This document shows positions 43,799-53,083 of a stretch of DNA of 64,000 nt, piece after piece (position 1 is the first letter of the stretch; each line of letters opens with the position of its first letter). A program made the position numbers and the translations under genes. The DNA comes from Streptomyces sp. NRRL S-350 (GTDB taxonomy: Bacteria > Actinomycetota > Actinomycetes > Streptomycetales > Streptomycetaceae). The stretch covers positions 1 through 64,000 of the forward strand of contig NZ_JOHO01000036.1 of the NCBI RefSeq assembly GCF_000719705.1, read 5' to 3'. The notes under the pieces are model-generated. The model made no database searches and was not told the origin of the DNA. It saw only the letters and a list, made by a program, of their open reading frames with translations.

Positions 43799-44734
43799 TC
43801 AGTGCGGGATCGAGGAGATCAGCTCCTGCGCCCCCTGCCGCTTGAGCGCGAGGGCCACCGAGGTCCCCAGGTCCTCCGGGTCGAGCGCGCCCGCCCACTC
43901 GTGGGCGTCCAGCACCCGCTTGCCGTCGGGGGTGAAGACCCGGCCGCGCAGGGAGAGGCGGCCGTCCGGCTCGGCCTTGGCGTAGCCGGCGATCGGGCTG
44001 TTGCAGTGGCCCTGCAGCGCGTGCAGGAACATGCGCTCGGCGGCCGCCTCGCGCCAGGTGTCGTGGTGGCCGAGCCCGGTGACGGCTCCGATGGTCGCGG
44101 TGTCGTCCTCGCGGCACTGCAGGACGAGGATCCCGGCGCCGATGGGCGGGCACATCGCCTCGGTGCCGAGGACCTCGGTGATCCGCGCCTGTTCGCCGAT
44201 CCGTTCCAGGCCGGAGACGGCCAGCAGGAGCGCGTCCACGTCCCCGGCCGCCAGCTTGGCGAGCCGGCTGTTGGCGTTGCCGCGGATCGGGACGCACTCC
44301 AGGTGCGGGTGGGAGGAGGCGAGTTGGGCGATGCGGCGGACGGAGGAGGTGCCGATCCGGGTGCCGGGCGGGAGCTGGGCGAGGGTCAGGCCGCCGGGGT
44401 GGACGAGCGCGTCGCGGATGTCGTCGCGGCGCAGGTAGGCGGCGAAGACGGTGCCGGCGGGCAGCGGGCGGTCGGCGGGTACGTCCTTGAGGCAGTGCAC
44501 GGCGACGTCGGCTTCCCCGGCGAGCAGTGCGGCGTCGACCTCCTTGGTGAACGCGCCCTTGCCGCCGAGGTGCGCGAGGTCTCCCGTCCAGCGGTCGCCG
44601 GAGGTGGTGACGGGCACCACCTCGGTGCGCAGGTCCGGGTGCAGGGCGGCGAGTTCGGCGCGGACCCGGTCGACCTGGGCGAGCGCCATGGGCGAGGAGC
44701 GGGAGACGATGCGGATCAGCTCAGCGGTGGACAT
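43799..44734 (-). CDS. hemC: Hydroxymethylbilane synthase (porphobilinogen deaminase), stand-alone copy
   Basis: 311 residues from ATG 44734. The dipyrromethane-cofactor Cys is at 244 ([11 protein letters not shown]) and the catalytic Asp at 84 (HCLKDVP). [13 protein letters not shown] and the substrate-binding loop are present. The common R-G-N-V-x-T-R-L is RGNANSRL here. It makes hydroxymethylbilane from four porphobilinogens in tetrapyrrole synthesis. No hemA, hemB or hemD is adjacent, so this looks like an accessory paralogue rather than the primary hem operon gene. Confidence 0.93.
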   Translation of the reverse strand: MSTAELIRIVSRSSPMALAQVDRVRAELAALHPDLRTEVVPVTTSGDRWTGDLAHLGGKGAFTKEVDAALLAGEADVAVHCLKDVPADRPLPAGTVFAAYLRRDDIRDALVHPGGLTLAQLPPGTRIGTSSVRRIAQLASSHPHLECVPIRGNANSRLAKLAAGDVDALLLAVSGLERIGEQARITEVLGTEAMCPPIGAGILVLQCREDDTATIGAVTGLGHHDTWREAAAERMFLHALQGHCNSPIAGYAKAEPDGRLSLRGRVFTPDGKRVLDAHEWAGALDPEDLGTSVALALKRQGAQELISSIPH

Positions 44735-44881
44735 GGCGCGATGATAGGCCGTCGAACGGCTTCCGGTGACGGGATGTCAGCCTTGTGGCGCACAGTTCCG
44801 CCGCATCCGACCCCGCCCCCGCCCTGACCCCCACCCGACCCCGCCCTGACCCGACCCCGCCCCCGCCCCGTTCCGCCGCGG

Positions 44882-47185
44882 TCACTCGTTGTGCAGCACC
44901 TCCGCGATCGGCAGCCGGGCCGCCGAGCGGGCCGGGAGGAGGGCGCCGAGGACGGCGATCGCGACACCCGCCAGGGCGACGGCGGCCAGCATCGGGGTGC
45001 TCCAGACGTCGATCATCCACTCCGTGAAGACGATGCTCCCGACGTTCTCGACGAGCAGCCGGTGCGCCAGGATTCCGGCCGGGACTCCGAGGGCCGCGCT
45101 GACCACGCCCTGCCAGGCGACCGAGGTGACCGTCATCGCCACCACCTGCCGGGGCGTCATCCCGATCGACTTGAGCATGCCGAGGTCCCGGCGGCGCTCA
45201 CGGATGGTGAGCAGCAGGGTGTTGAAGACGCCCAGGGCGGCGGCCACCGACAGCAGCACCGTGAAGACCGTGGCGAAGCCGACGACCGCGACGATCGGAC
45301 CGGGCGGGTCGGGGGCGAACACCGAGGGCGAGAGGCTCGGGTCGGCGGCCGTCACCGCCCGCTGGTACGCCTGGGCGTCGGCGCCCTCGGCGAGTGTCAC
45401 GTCGTACTCGACGGCGTGCGGGTCGTCGGTGAGGGCCGCCCTGGTGGCGTCGTTGGAGGTGAACGCCCGGGGGTTGCCCTCGCTCTCCTCGCCGACGACG
45501 GTGACGGCCAGTTGCCGGCCGTCGAGGTCCAGGGTGAGCCGGTCGCCGAGCTTGAGTCCGTGCTGCTTGAGGAAGGACGGCCCGGCCTCGATCTCGTTCG
45601 GGCCGGTCGCCGCGCGGCCCTTGACCACCTGGAGCCGCTTGGAGCCGGCGGTGTCCCCGCCGTAGAAGTTGGCGAAGACCGGCTGGGTGGTGCCGACCAG
45701 CCCGACCTGGACCAGCCCGCGCGCGACGACCCGCTCGGCGCCGGGGGTGGCGCGGAGCATCGCCGTGGTCTGGTCCGGGGTCAGCCTGGGCTCGATCTTG
45801 TCGGCCGAGAAGTGGTTGGTCTGCACGGTGACGTGGGTGTGGCCGTCGCCGTGGTCCACCAGCCTGGTCAGGGTGGTGCTCAGCCCGGTCGTCACGGTCA
45901 CGGTGAGCACACCGAGCACGATCGCCGACATGGTGAGCGCGGTGCGGGCGGGGCGGGCGAAGGGCTGGCCGAGGCCGAGGCTGACGGCGCGCGGCAGCCG
46001 GGTGCCGCTCAGCCGGCGCTGGACCTTCAGCCCGCGCCCGTTGCGCGGCGCGCTGCCGGCCGAGATGGCCTGGGCCGCGGAGAGCCGGTGGGCGCGCGAG
46101 GCCGGGACCAGGGCGGCGAGGACGACCAGCAGCGGGACGCCGATCAGGGTGGCGGGGGGCAGCCAGCCGGCCGGCTCGATCACGGCGGTGCCGGTGGTGA
46201 TCCCGGCGAAGGCGCCCTGGAGGATCGGCTGCGACGCCGCCCAGCCGGCCACCGTGCCCAGGACTGTCCCGACGGCCGCGGGCACCGAGACCATGGTCAG
46301 GTAGACCGTGACCACCTGGCGCGGGGTGAAGCCGATCGATTTCAGCACGCCGATGTGCCGGTAGCCGGAGACCACCGCGCCGCTCACCACGTTGCCGACG
46401 ATCAGCGCGGCGACGACCAGGCCGAGGACGCCGAAGACGGTCATCAGCGGCAGGTAGGCGTCGGCGCCCGCCGAGAAGGCCTGCTTGAGGACCAGGTAGG
46501 ACTGGGCGTTGGCGAGTGCGTGCTCGGGCAGGCCCTCGGTGACCGTGCCCATGGCGGCGGTGAGCTGCTGCTCGCCGGAGGCGTCGGAGAACCGGTAGAG
46601 CATCTGCCGGGCGGTGGGGTGCAGGGCGGCCGCCTGCTCGGGGGTGACCCATCCTCCGGCGGACTGGCTCATGCTGGTGGCGAAGCCGACGATGGTGAAC
46701 TGCCCGCTGCGGGTGTCGAGCGAGGAGTTCAGGAACCTGGTCGCCGCGCCCCCGAAGGGGTCGTTGACGACCACCTCGCCGGGCTTGTCGGCCCACCGGC
46801 CCGAGAGCAGTGCCACCCGGTCCACCGGCCCGGCCGGGTCGGACCGGCCCACCAGGGTCAAGGGGCCGGGCGGGCGGCCGAGCCAGTCGGCGGGGACCTC
46901 CACGACGGCCTGGTCGAAGGGCCCGGCGGCGGCCTCGACGCCCGGCCGGTGGGCGGTGGCGGCCAGTTGCTCCGCCGAGGCCGCGGCCGGGTCGAAGGCG
47001 GCGACGACGTGGGCGCCGCGCTGCCCGTCGAAAGCGTCGTCGAACGGGGCCCTGGCGGCGCTGATCACCGCCAGGGCGAGCAGCACGGTCGCGGTGGAGC
47101 AGAAGACGACCAGGCCGATCACGACTGTCTGCACCCGACGGCGTTTCACGGCTGCCCGGGAGGCCCGCCACACGGCGCCGTTCAC
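44882..47185 (-). CDS. FtsX/MacB-like ABC transporter permease (second system)
   Basis: 767 residues from GTG 47185. Same architecture as the gene at 9862: helix 1 (RVQTVVIGLVVFCSTATVLL), a large external domain, the FtsX motif RHIGVLKSIGFTPRQVVTVY, a middle helix near 470 and a final FtsX block LGMLKSIGMTPRQVVAMTV. It lacks the repetitive linker of the first system. GTGA overlap with the ATPase gene. Likely exports or detoxifies a peptide or amphiphile, controlled by the divergent two-component system. Confidence 0.92.
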   Translation of the reverse strand: MNGAVWRASRAAVKRRRVQTVVIGLVVFCSTATVLLALAVISAARAPFDDAFDGQRGAHVVAAFDPAAASAEQLAATAHRPGVEAAAGPFDQAVVEVPADWLGRPPGPLTLVGRSDPAGPVDRVALLSGRWADKPGEVVVNDPFGGAATRFLNSSLDTRSGQFTIVGFATSMSQSAGGWVTPEQAAALHPTARQMLYRFSDASGEQQLTAAMGTVTEGLPEHALANAQSYLVLKQAFSAGADAYLPLMTVFGVLGLVVAALIVGNVVSGAVVSGYRHIGVLKSIGFTPRQVVTVYLTMVSVPAAVGTVLGTVAGWAASQPILQGAFAGITTGTAVIEPAGWLPPATLIGVPLLVVLAALVPASRAHRLSAAQAISAGSAPRNGRGLKVQRRLSGTRLPRAVSLGLGQPFARPARTALTMSAIVLGVLTVTVTTGLSTTLTRLVDHGDGHTHVTVQTNHFSADKIEPRLTPDQTTAMLRATPGAERVVARGLVQVGLVGTTQPVFANFYGGDTAGSKRLQVVKGRAATGPNEIEAGPSFLKQHGLKLGDRLTLDLDGRQLAVTVVGEESEGNPRAFTSNDATRAALTDDPHAVEYDVTLAEGADAQAYQRAVTAADPSLSPSVFAPDPPGPIVAVVGFATVFTVLLSVAAALGVFNTLLLTIRERRRDLGMLKSIGMTPRQVVAMTVTSVAWQGVVSAALGVPAGILAHRLLVENVGSIVFTEWMIDVWSTPMLAAVALAGVAIAVLGALLPARSAARLPIAEVLHNE

Positions 47186-47907
47186 GAGGACGACTCCAGC
47201 ATCCGCTCGCGCGCCACCTTGCCGTCGGCGACCTCGACCAGTCGGCTGGCGCAGCGGGTGGCCAGCTCGGGGTCGTGGGTGACGATCAGCAGGGTCTGCC
47301 CGATCTGGTTGAGGTCGATCAGCAGGTCCATCACCTGCTCGCCGGAGCGGCTGTCGAGCGCGCCGGTCGGCTCGTCCGCGAGCAGCAGGGCCGGGCGGTT
47401 CATCAGGGCCCGGGCCACCGCGACGCGCTGGCGCTCGCCGCCGCTGAGCGTGGCGGGGTAGACGTCCTTGCGGTGGGCGACGCCGAGTTCGTCCAGCAGT
47501 TCCAGGGCGCGGCGGCGTGCCTGGCGGGCGCTGGTCCCGGTGAGCTGGGCGGCCAGGGCGACGTTGTCGAGGGCCGGGAGGTCGTCGATCAGGTTGAAGA
47601 ACTGGAAGACCATCCCGATGTGCCGGCGGCGGAACAGTGCCAGGCCGGTCTCGTTCAGCTGCCCGAGGTCCTGTCCCTGCACGCGGACGGTGCCGGAGGT
47701 GGGCCGGTCCAGCCCGGCCACCATGTTCAGCAGGGTGGACTTGCCGCAGCCCGAGGGGCCCATCACGGCGACCGCCTCGCCCGCCCGGATCCGCAGGTCG
47801 ACGCCGTCGAGCGCCTTGGCGTCGCCGAACTCCTTGTGGACCCCGGACAGCTCGACGACGACCTGCGCGTCGTCCGGCCGGGAGGCCCCGTCGTGATCGT
47901 TTCTCAT
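47182..47907 (-). CDS. ABC transporter ATP-binding protein (second system)
   Basis: 241 residues from ATG 47907. Walker A GPSGCGKST, Q-loop VFQFFNLIDDL, signature LSGGERQRVAVARAL, Walker B LLLADEPTGALD, H-loop VTHD. Nearly the same length and motif text as the ATPase at 12410, so the two systems are paralogues. Divergent from the kinase at 48025 with a 117-bp gap. Confidence 0.94.
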   Translation of the reverse strand: MRNDHDGASRPDDAQVVVELSGVHKEFGDAKALDGVDLRIRAGEAVAVMGPSGCGKSTLLNMVAGLDRPTSGTVRVQGQDLGQLNETGLALFRRRHIGMVFQFFNLIDDLPALDNVALAAQLTGTSARQARRRALELLDELGVAHRKDVYPATLSGGERQRVAVARALMNRPALLLADEPTGALDSRSGEQVMDLLIDLNQIGQTLLIVTHDPELATRCASRLVEVADGKVARERMLESSS

Positions 47908-48024
47908 GGGGACGACGGTAGGGGCGAGCGCCCGGCCGGGACGTCCCACCCCGGGTGTAACCGCGGGCCGCCGTAGTACCGGGGATGTACCGGCCCGGCA
48001 CCCCCGGATGACGTCGACCGCGCC

Positions 48025-48957
48025 GTGACCTGGGAAGCTGGTCGCGTGTGGGGAACGGAGTGGGAGTGGGCCGCCGTCGCGGTGGCCGGGGCGGCGTGTG
48101 CGGTCGCCGGCGGGCTGGCCGTGGCGCTCGGCCGGGCGCGGCGGCTGTACCGGGCGGCCATCGGCGAGCGCGGCTGGCTGCTGGAACGGGAGCGCGAGAG
48201 TGCCGCCCGGACCGCCGTGGACGCCGAACGGGCTCGGATCGCCGCCGAGTTGCACGACATCGTCAGCCACAACGTGAGCCTGATGGTGGTCCAGGCCGGG
48301 GCGGCGCGCGAGGTGCTCGCCACCATGCCGGAGGAGGCGGCGGCGGCGATGACCGCCGTCGAGTCCGCCGGACGGGACGCCATGACCGAACTGCGGCACC
48401 TGCTCGGCCTGTTGGCCCCCGCCGCGGACGGCAGCGAGGAGCCGGACGGGGACGGCTTCGCCCCGCAGCCGAGCCTGGGCCGGCTGAGCCCGCTGATCGA
48501 CCGGTTCGCCTTCGCGGGGCTGCCCGTCGAGGTGCGGGTCTCCGGCGAGCCGCGGCCGCTGCCCGGCGGCATCGACGTGACGGCGTACCGGATCGTCCAG
48601 GAGGCACTGACCAACGCGCTCAAGCACGGGGACGGGGGGACGGCGGAGGTGACGGTGCGCTATGCGGACCACTACCTGCGGGTCGAGGTGCTCAACAGCG
48701 GGCCGAGCGTGCTGTCCGGCGGCGGCCCGGCCGGCTCCGGCTCCGCCACGGCCGACGGGTCCGGCTCCGCCACGGCCGGCGGGTCCGGCTCCGCATCCGG
48801 GCCGTCCGCCCCGGCGCAGCGGCCGGCCGACGGTGCCGGGCGCGGGCTGATCGGCCTGCGGGAGCGCGTCGCGGTGTACGGCGGGGACCTGGACGCCCGG
48901 CGCCGACTCGGCGGTGGTTACCGGGTCCGCGCCCGCATCCCGCTGGACCGTCCGTGA
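48025..48957 (+). CDS. Sensor histidine kinase (HisKA_3), short sensor region
   Basis: 310 residues from GTG 48025 (GTG 48046 possible). There is one membrane helix near the N-terminus (AAVAVAGAACAVAGGLAVAL) and no large external domain, resembling intramembrane-sensing kinases. Phosphoacceptor His77 in AAELHDIVSHNVSLMVVQAG. ATPase domain with AYRIVQEALTNALKHGDGG and GAGRGLIGLRERVAVYGGD. The region between them carries a GSGSATADG/GSGSATAGG repeat in place of the G1 box. Lack of a sensor domain suggests that the neighbouring permease's external domain could be the true detector, as in BceAB-type systems (inference). Confidence 0.92.
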   Translation: MTWEAGRVWGTEWEWAAVAVAGAACAVAGGLAVALGRARRLYRAAIGERGWLLERERESAARTAVDAERARIAAELHDIVSHNVSLMVVQAGAAREVLATMPEEAAAAMTAVESAGRDAMTELRHLLGLLAPAADGSEEPDGDGFAPQPSLGRLSPLIDRFAFAGLPVEVRVSGEPRPLPGGIDVTAYRIVQEALTNALKHGDGGTAEVTVRYADHYLRVEVLNSGPSVLSGGGPAGSGSATADGSGSATAGGSGSASGPSAPAQRPADGAGRGLIGLRERVAVYGGDLDARRRLGGGYRVRARIPLDRP

Positions 48958-49772
48958 CGGGGGACACGAGGGAGGACGCGGTGCAGGACGCGGTGCAGGA
49001 CGCGGTGCAGGAGGCGGTGCAGGACGTGAGGGAGTGCGCGATGGAAGACGCGGTGCAGGGCGCTGAGCGGGCCACCGGGGACGACGGCCGGGAGCGCCGC
49101 CCGCGGGTGGTGATCGCCGACGACCAGGAACTGGTCCGCACCGGCTTCCGGATGATCCTCACCGCGCGCGGCATCGACGTGGTCGCCGAGGCGGCCGACG
49201 GCGCCGAAGCGGTGGCCGCCGCGGTCCGGCACCGGCCGGACGTCGCCCTGCTCGACATCCGGATGCCCGGCACGGACGGCCTGGAGGCCGCCCGCCTCAT
49301 CCTCGCCCGGGTGCCGGACTGCCGGGTGATCATGCTGACCACCTTCGACCTCGACCACTACGTCTACGCCGCCCTGTCCGCGGGGGCCAGCGGCTTCCTG
49401 CTCAAGGACGTCACCTCCGCGCACCTCGCCGCCGCCGTCCGCCTGGTGGCCACCGGGGACGCCCTGCTCGCCCCCTCGATCACCCGGCGCCTGGTCGAGC
49501 GGTTCGCGGCCGGCGCCCCGCGCCCGGCCCCCGGCGCCGACGGCCCGGCGCTGCACCGCGACCTCGCCCCGCTCACCCCGCGCGAGGCGGAGGTGCTCGC
49601 CCTGCTCGGACGCGGGCTGTCCAACACCGAGTTGGCGCGCGAGCTCACCCTCAGCGAGTCGACGGTGAAGACGCACGTGGCCCGGATCTTCGCCAAGTTG
49701 AACCTGCGCGACCGGGCGCAGGCGGTGGTCCTCGCGTACGAGACCGGGCTGGTCGCCCCGGGCGGCGGCTGA
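48954..49772 (+). CDS. NarL/LuxR response regulator with repetitive N-terminus
   Basis: 272 residues from GTG 48954 (GTGA overlap with the kinase). The first ~45 residues contain DAVQDAVQDAVQEAVQDV, encoded by GACGCGGTGCAG repeats; ATG 49041 is a possible shorter start. Receiver RVVIADDQELVRTG with Asp101 (VALLDIRMPGTDG); LLKDVTSAH switch. LuxR domain LTPREAEVLALLGRGLSNTE and ESTVKTHVARIFAKLNLRD. It probably controls the divergent exporter. Confidence 0.93.
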   Translation: MTGDTREDAVQDAVQDAVQEAVQDVRECAMEDAVQGAERATGDDGRERRPRVVIADDQELVRTGFRMILTARGIDVVAEAADGAEAVAAAVRHRPDVALLDIRMPGTDGLEAARLILARVPDCRVIMLTTFDLDHYVYAALSAGASGFLLKDVTSAHLAAAVRLVATGDALLAPSITRRLVERFAAGAPRPAPGADGPALHRDLAPLTPREAEVLALLGRGLSNTELARELTLSESTVKTHVARIFAKLNLRDRAQAVVLAYETGLVAPGGG

Positions 49773-49947
49773 CCGTATCGGCACGACAATCATCCGGCTC
49801 ACTCATTAGAGCTAACTCCCGGGCGAATCCCCCATTTTGCCAGTCCATGGGGGAACATCTGCATGTCCGCGCCCGACCGGGAGAACCGCCCCGGGACCAC
49901 CGCGGGCGCGCCACCCCCCGGCATGACGAAGACAATTGGACAGGCCC

Positions 49948-51153
49948 GTGACCACCACCGCCCCCGTGTGGGACTGCCCCTTCCACCACACCGAAGGCCT
50001 GGAGTTCGACCCCCTCCTCGGACGGCTGCTCGCCGAGGCCCCGATCGCCAGGATCCGGCTGCCGCACGGCGAGGGCGAGGCGTGGCTGGCCACCCGCTAC
50101 GAGGACGTCAAAGTGGTCACCACCGACCGCCGGTTCAGCCGCGCCGCGGGCATCGGCCGGGACCTGCCGCGGATGACGCCCGCCCCGATCGCCCAGGCCG
50201 AGGCGATCAACCTGATGGACCCGCCCGCCCACAACCGGCTGCGCCGGCTGGTCGCCCAGGGCTTCACCAACCGCCAGGTCGAACGGCTGCGGCCGACCAC
50301 CCAGCGGACCGTCGACGGCTACTTCGACGAGATGGTCGAGCACGGCGCCCCCGCCGACCTGATGCACTTCCTGGCCGGCCGGCTCCCGCTCACCACCATC
50401 TGCGAACTCCTGGCCATCCCCGAGGCCGACCGCGTCGAACTGCGCGGCCACGCCGTCGCGATGATGCGCATGGGCCCGGGCAGCCGGGCGGGCCAGGAGG
50501 CGGCCAAGGCCGCCCTGCGCGCGTACTTCGGCGAGCTGACCGCCGCCCGCCGGGCCGACCCCGGCGAGGACCTGATCAGCGCCCTCGCCACCGCCCGCGA
50601 CGGCGACGAACTGCTCGACGCGGACGAGTTGACCGTCATGGCGATGGTCCTGCTGGTCACCGGGCACGACACCAGCACCTACCAGCTCGGCAACATCACC
50701 TACACCCTGCTCACCCACCCCGAGCAGCTCGCCCAGGTGCGCGCCCGACCGGAGATGCTGCCGCGCGCCCTGGAGGAGCTGCTGCGCTTCATCCCGTTCC
50801 GCCAGGGCGTCGGCATCGCCCGGGTCGCCACCGAGGACGTCGAGCTGGGCGGCACGCTGATCCGGGCCGGCGAGGCCGTGCACGTCTCCTACCTGACCGC
50901 CAACCGCGACCCCGCGGTGTACGAGCGCCCCGACGAGCTGGACCTCGACCGCGGTGCGCCCACCCACATGGCCTTCGGGTACGGCCAGCACCACTGCCTC
51001 GGTTCGCACCTGGCCCGGATGGAACTACAGGTCGCCATCGGCACCCTGCTGCGGCGCTTCCCCGGGCTGCGCCTGGCCGTCGAACCCGCCGAACTCGACT
51101 GGGACTCCGGTTCGATCTGGCGCTTCCCGCGCACCCTGCCGGTGGCCTGGTAG
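49948..51153 (+). CDS. Cytochrome P450, probably acting on the adjacent type III PKS product
   Basis: 401 residues from GTG 49948 with GGACAGG upstream. The heme loop is FGYGQHHCLGSHLARMEL (Cys ligand), the I-helix has VTGHDTST in place of the common AGxET, and the K-helix has EELLR. Near-N-terminal PHGEGEAWLATRYEDVKVV and the last LPVAW resemble CYP158-type enzymes, which couple flaviolin/tetrahydroxynaphthalene in Streptomyces (CYP158A2, RppB/P450mel). Placement directly ahead of rppA supports the same role. Needs a ferredoxin partner, none of which is nearby. Confidence 0.9.
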   Translation: MTTTAPVWDCPFHHTEGLEFDPLLGRLLAEAPIARIRLPHGEGEAWLATRYEDVKVVTTDRRFSRAAGIGRDLPRMTPAPIAQAEAINLMDPPAHNRLRRLVAQGFTNRQVERLRPTTQRTVDGYFDEMVEHGAPADLMHFLAGRLPLTTICELLAIPEADRVELRGHAVAMMRMGPGSRAGQEAAKAALRAYFGELTAARRADPGEDLISALATARDGDELLDADELTVMAMVLLVTGHDTSTYQLGNITYTLLTHPEQLAQVRARPEMLPRALEELLRFIPFRQGVGIARVATEDVELGGTLIRAGEAVHVSYLTANRDPAVYERPDELDLDRGAPTHMAFGYGQHHCLGSHLARMELQVAIGTLLRRFPGLRLAVEPAELDWDSGSIWRFPRTLPVAW

Positions 51154-51243
51154 CCGCCCGCCCCGCCCGACGCGCCGCCGCCCCGGCCCGCCCCCACCGT
51201 TCCGCGCCTCACCGGCCCGCCACCGGCCCCCAGGGAAGACCAC

Positions 51244-52404
51244 ATGGCAACACTCTGCCGCCCCGCCATCGCCGTGCCCGAGCACGTCATCACCCTCGAC
51301 GAAACGCTCGACCTGGCCCGCACCCTGCACGCCGACCATCCCCAACTCGGCCTGGCCCTGCGGTTGATCGAGAACACCGGGGTGCGGACCCGGCACCTGG
51401 TCCAGCCGATCGAGCGGACCCTCACCCACCCGGGCTTCACCGCCCGCAACGAGGTGTACGAGCGGGAGGCCAAGCTCCGCGTCCCCGAGGTCGTCGAACG
51501 CGCTCTCGGCCACGCCGAGTTGGCCGCCCGGGACATCGACCTCATCGTCTACGTCTCGTGCACCGGCTTCATGATGCCGTCGATGACCGCCTGGCTGATC
51601 AACACCCTGGGCTTCCGCTCCGACACCCGCCAGGTGCCGATCGCCCAGCTCGGCTGCGCGGCCGGCGGAGCCGCCGTGAACCGCGCACACGACTTCTGCC
51701 GCGCCTACCCGGGCGCCAACGTGCTGATCGTCGCCTGCGAGTTCTGCTCGCTCTGCTACCAGCCGACCGACCTCGGGGTCGGCTCCCTGCTCTCCAACGG
51801 CCTGTTCGGGGACGCGGTGGCCGCCGTGGTGATGCGCGGGCACGGCGGGCACGGCGTGCAGATCGAACGCAACGGCTCGCACCTCGTCCCCGACACCGAG
51901 AACTGGATCTCCTACGGGGTGCGGGACACCGGCTTCCACTTCCAGTTGGACAAACGGGTGCCCGGCACGATGGAGATGCTCGCGCCCGCGCTGCGCGGCC
52001 TGGCCGGCGAGCACGGCTGGGACGTCTCCGCGCTCGGCTTCTACATCGTGCACGCCGGCGGCCCGCGCATCCTGGACGACCTGTGCCGCCTCCTCGACCT
52101 GGAGCCGGCCACCTTCCGCTACAGCCGGGCGACGCTCACCGAACGCGGCAACATCGCCAGCGCCGTCGTCTTCGACGCACTCGCCCGGCTGTTCGCCGAC
52201 GGCGGCGTCCCCGAGGGCACCAGCGGACTGATCGCCGGCTTCGGACCGGGCATCACCGCCGAGGTGTCGCTGGGCAGTTGGGTGGGCGTACCGGCGGAGC
52301 CGCCGCGCCCCCGCCGCCCCCGCACCATCTCCACCTCCGACATCGCACTCGTCCATCCGAGCGCCCCCCACCGTTTCCCGGCCGGCACTACGATCACCGA
52401 ATGA
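51244..52404 (+). CDS. rppA: Type III polyketide synthase, 1,3,6,8-tetrahydroxynaphthalene synthase
   Basis: 386 residues from ATG 51244. The catalytic triad falls exactly at RppA numbering: Cys138 (AQLGCAAGG), His270 (YIVHAGGPRI), Asn303 (TERGNIAS), and Cys106 (VSCTGFMMPS) is also present. It condenses five malonyl-CoA to 1,3,6,8-tetrahydroxynaphthalene, which oxidises to flaviolin and polymerises to brown pigment. The P450 upstream and the coupled Nudix downstream form a compact locus. The C-terminal ~35 residues (PPRPRRPRTISTSDIALVHP) extend beyond the usual end. Confidence 0.95.
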   Translation: MATLCRPAIAVPEHVITLDETLDLARTLHADHPQLGLALRLIENTGVRTRHLVQPIERTLTHPGFTARNEVYEREAKLRVPEVVERALGHAELAARDIDLIVYVSCTGFMMPSMTAWLINTLGFRSDTRQVPIAQLGCAAGGAAVNRAHDFCRAYPGANVLIVACEFCSLCYQPTDLGVGSLLSNGLFGDAVAAVVMRGHGGHGVQIERNGSHLVPDTENWISYGVRDTGFHFQLDKRVPGTMEMLAPALRGLAGEHGWDVSALGFYIVHAGGPRILDDLCRLLDLEPATFRYSRATLTERGNIASAVVFDALARLFADGGVPEGTSGLIAGFGPGITAEVSLGSWVGVPAEPPRPRRPRTISTSDIALVHPSAPHRFPAGTTITE

Positions 52405-52985
52405 CCGACACCACGGACCGCACCGCCGCCTCCGCCAGAGCCGCCGAACTCGCCGCCCTGTTCCCGGCGCTGCACGCGCCGCAGTACTGGAACTGGGGAC
52501 GGTACGACGCGCAGTTCTCCACCGAGCTGCCACCGGACGAACTGGTCACCAACATCCACCTGGTCGGCTTCGCGGACGGCGACGTGGTGCTCTGCCGGGA
52601 CGACCGGGACCACTGGTTCCTGCCCGGCGGCACCCGGGAGCAGGGCGAGAGCGTCGCCGCCTGCCTGGAGCGGGAGCTGCGGGAGGAGGCGGGCGCCCGG
52701 CTGCTCGGCGAGCCGGACTGGCTGGGCGCGCACCGCTGCCGCACCGACGACCCGGTGCCGTACCGGCCGTGGCAGCCGCACCCCGAGAAGGCCTGGCTGT
52801 GGGGCTGGGCCGAGGTCGTGCTGGACTCCTCGCCGACCAACCCGGCGGACGGCGAGCAGGTGGTCGAGGTCCGCGCCGTCCCGGCCGCCGAGGCGCAGCG
52901 GCTGCTGCTGACCGGCCACGACGCCTGGTGGAGCGAGCTGGTCGGGCTGGCCGTGGAGCTCCGACGCAGGGCCGACCAGGGCTGA
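52401..52985 (+). CDS. Nudix hydrolase, translationally coupled to rppA
   Basis: 194 residues from ATG 52401, which overlaps the rppA stop (ATGA). The full Nudix box G-x5-E-x7-REUXEEXGU is GGTREQGESVAACLERELREEAGARL in one run, shown here by its ends GGTREQGE and RELREEAG. The flanking strands (VTNIHLVGFADGDVVLCRDD and WGWAEVVLDSSP) fit a pyrophosphohydrolase. Which nucleotide or CoA derivative it cleaves is unknown; a CoA- or NADPH-directed activity would make sense beside a malonyl-CoA-using enzyme, but that is inference. Confidence 0.92.
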   Translation: MTDTTDRTAASARAAELAALFPALHAPQYWNWGRYDAQFSTELPPDELVTNIHLVGFADGDVVLCRDDRDHWFLPGGTREQGESVAACLERELREEAGARLLGEPDWLGAHRCRTDDPVPYRPWQPHPEKAWLWGWAEVVLDSSPTNPADGEQVVEVRAVPAAEAQRLLLTGHDAWWSELVGLAVELRRRADQG

Positions 52986-53083
52986 GGTCACCGCCCGGCC
53001 GAGGAATTCCCCGACCGCGGAAGATCACCGGAACGGCCGAACATCGGACAGCCGGGTCCGTTTTGCGGTGGTACGACTCAGCC

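Noticed and set aside
49863..49947. Small gene before the P450 starting MSAPDRENRPG
   Set aside because: It is only the head of an out-of-frame read-through across the P450; there is no conserved sequence or independent stop.
49948..52985. Complete secondary-metabolite cluster
   Set aside because: Only P450, rppA and Nudix are contiguous; no further tailoring, transport or pathway regulator gene belongs clearly to it.
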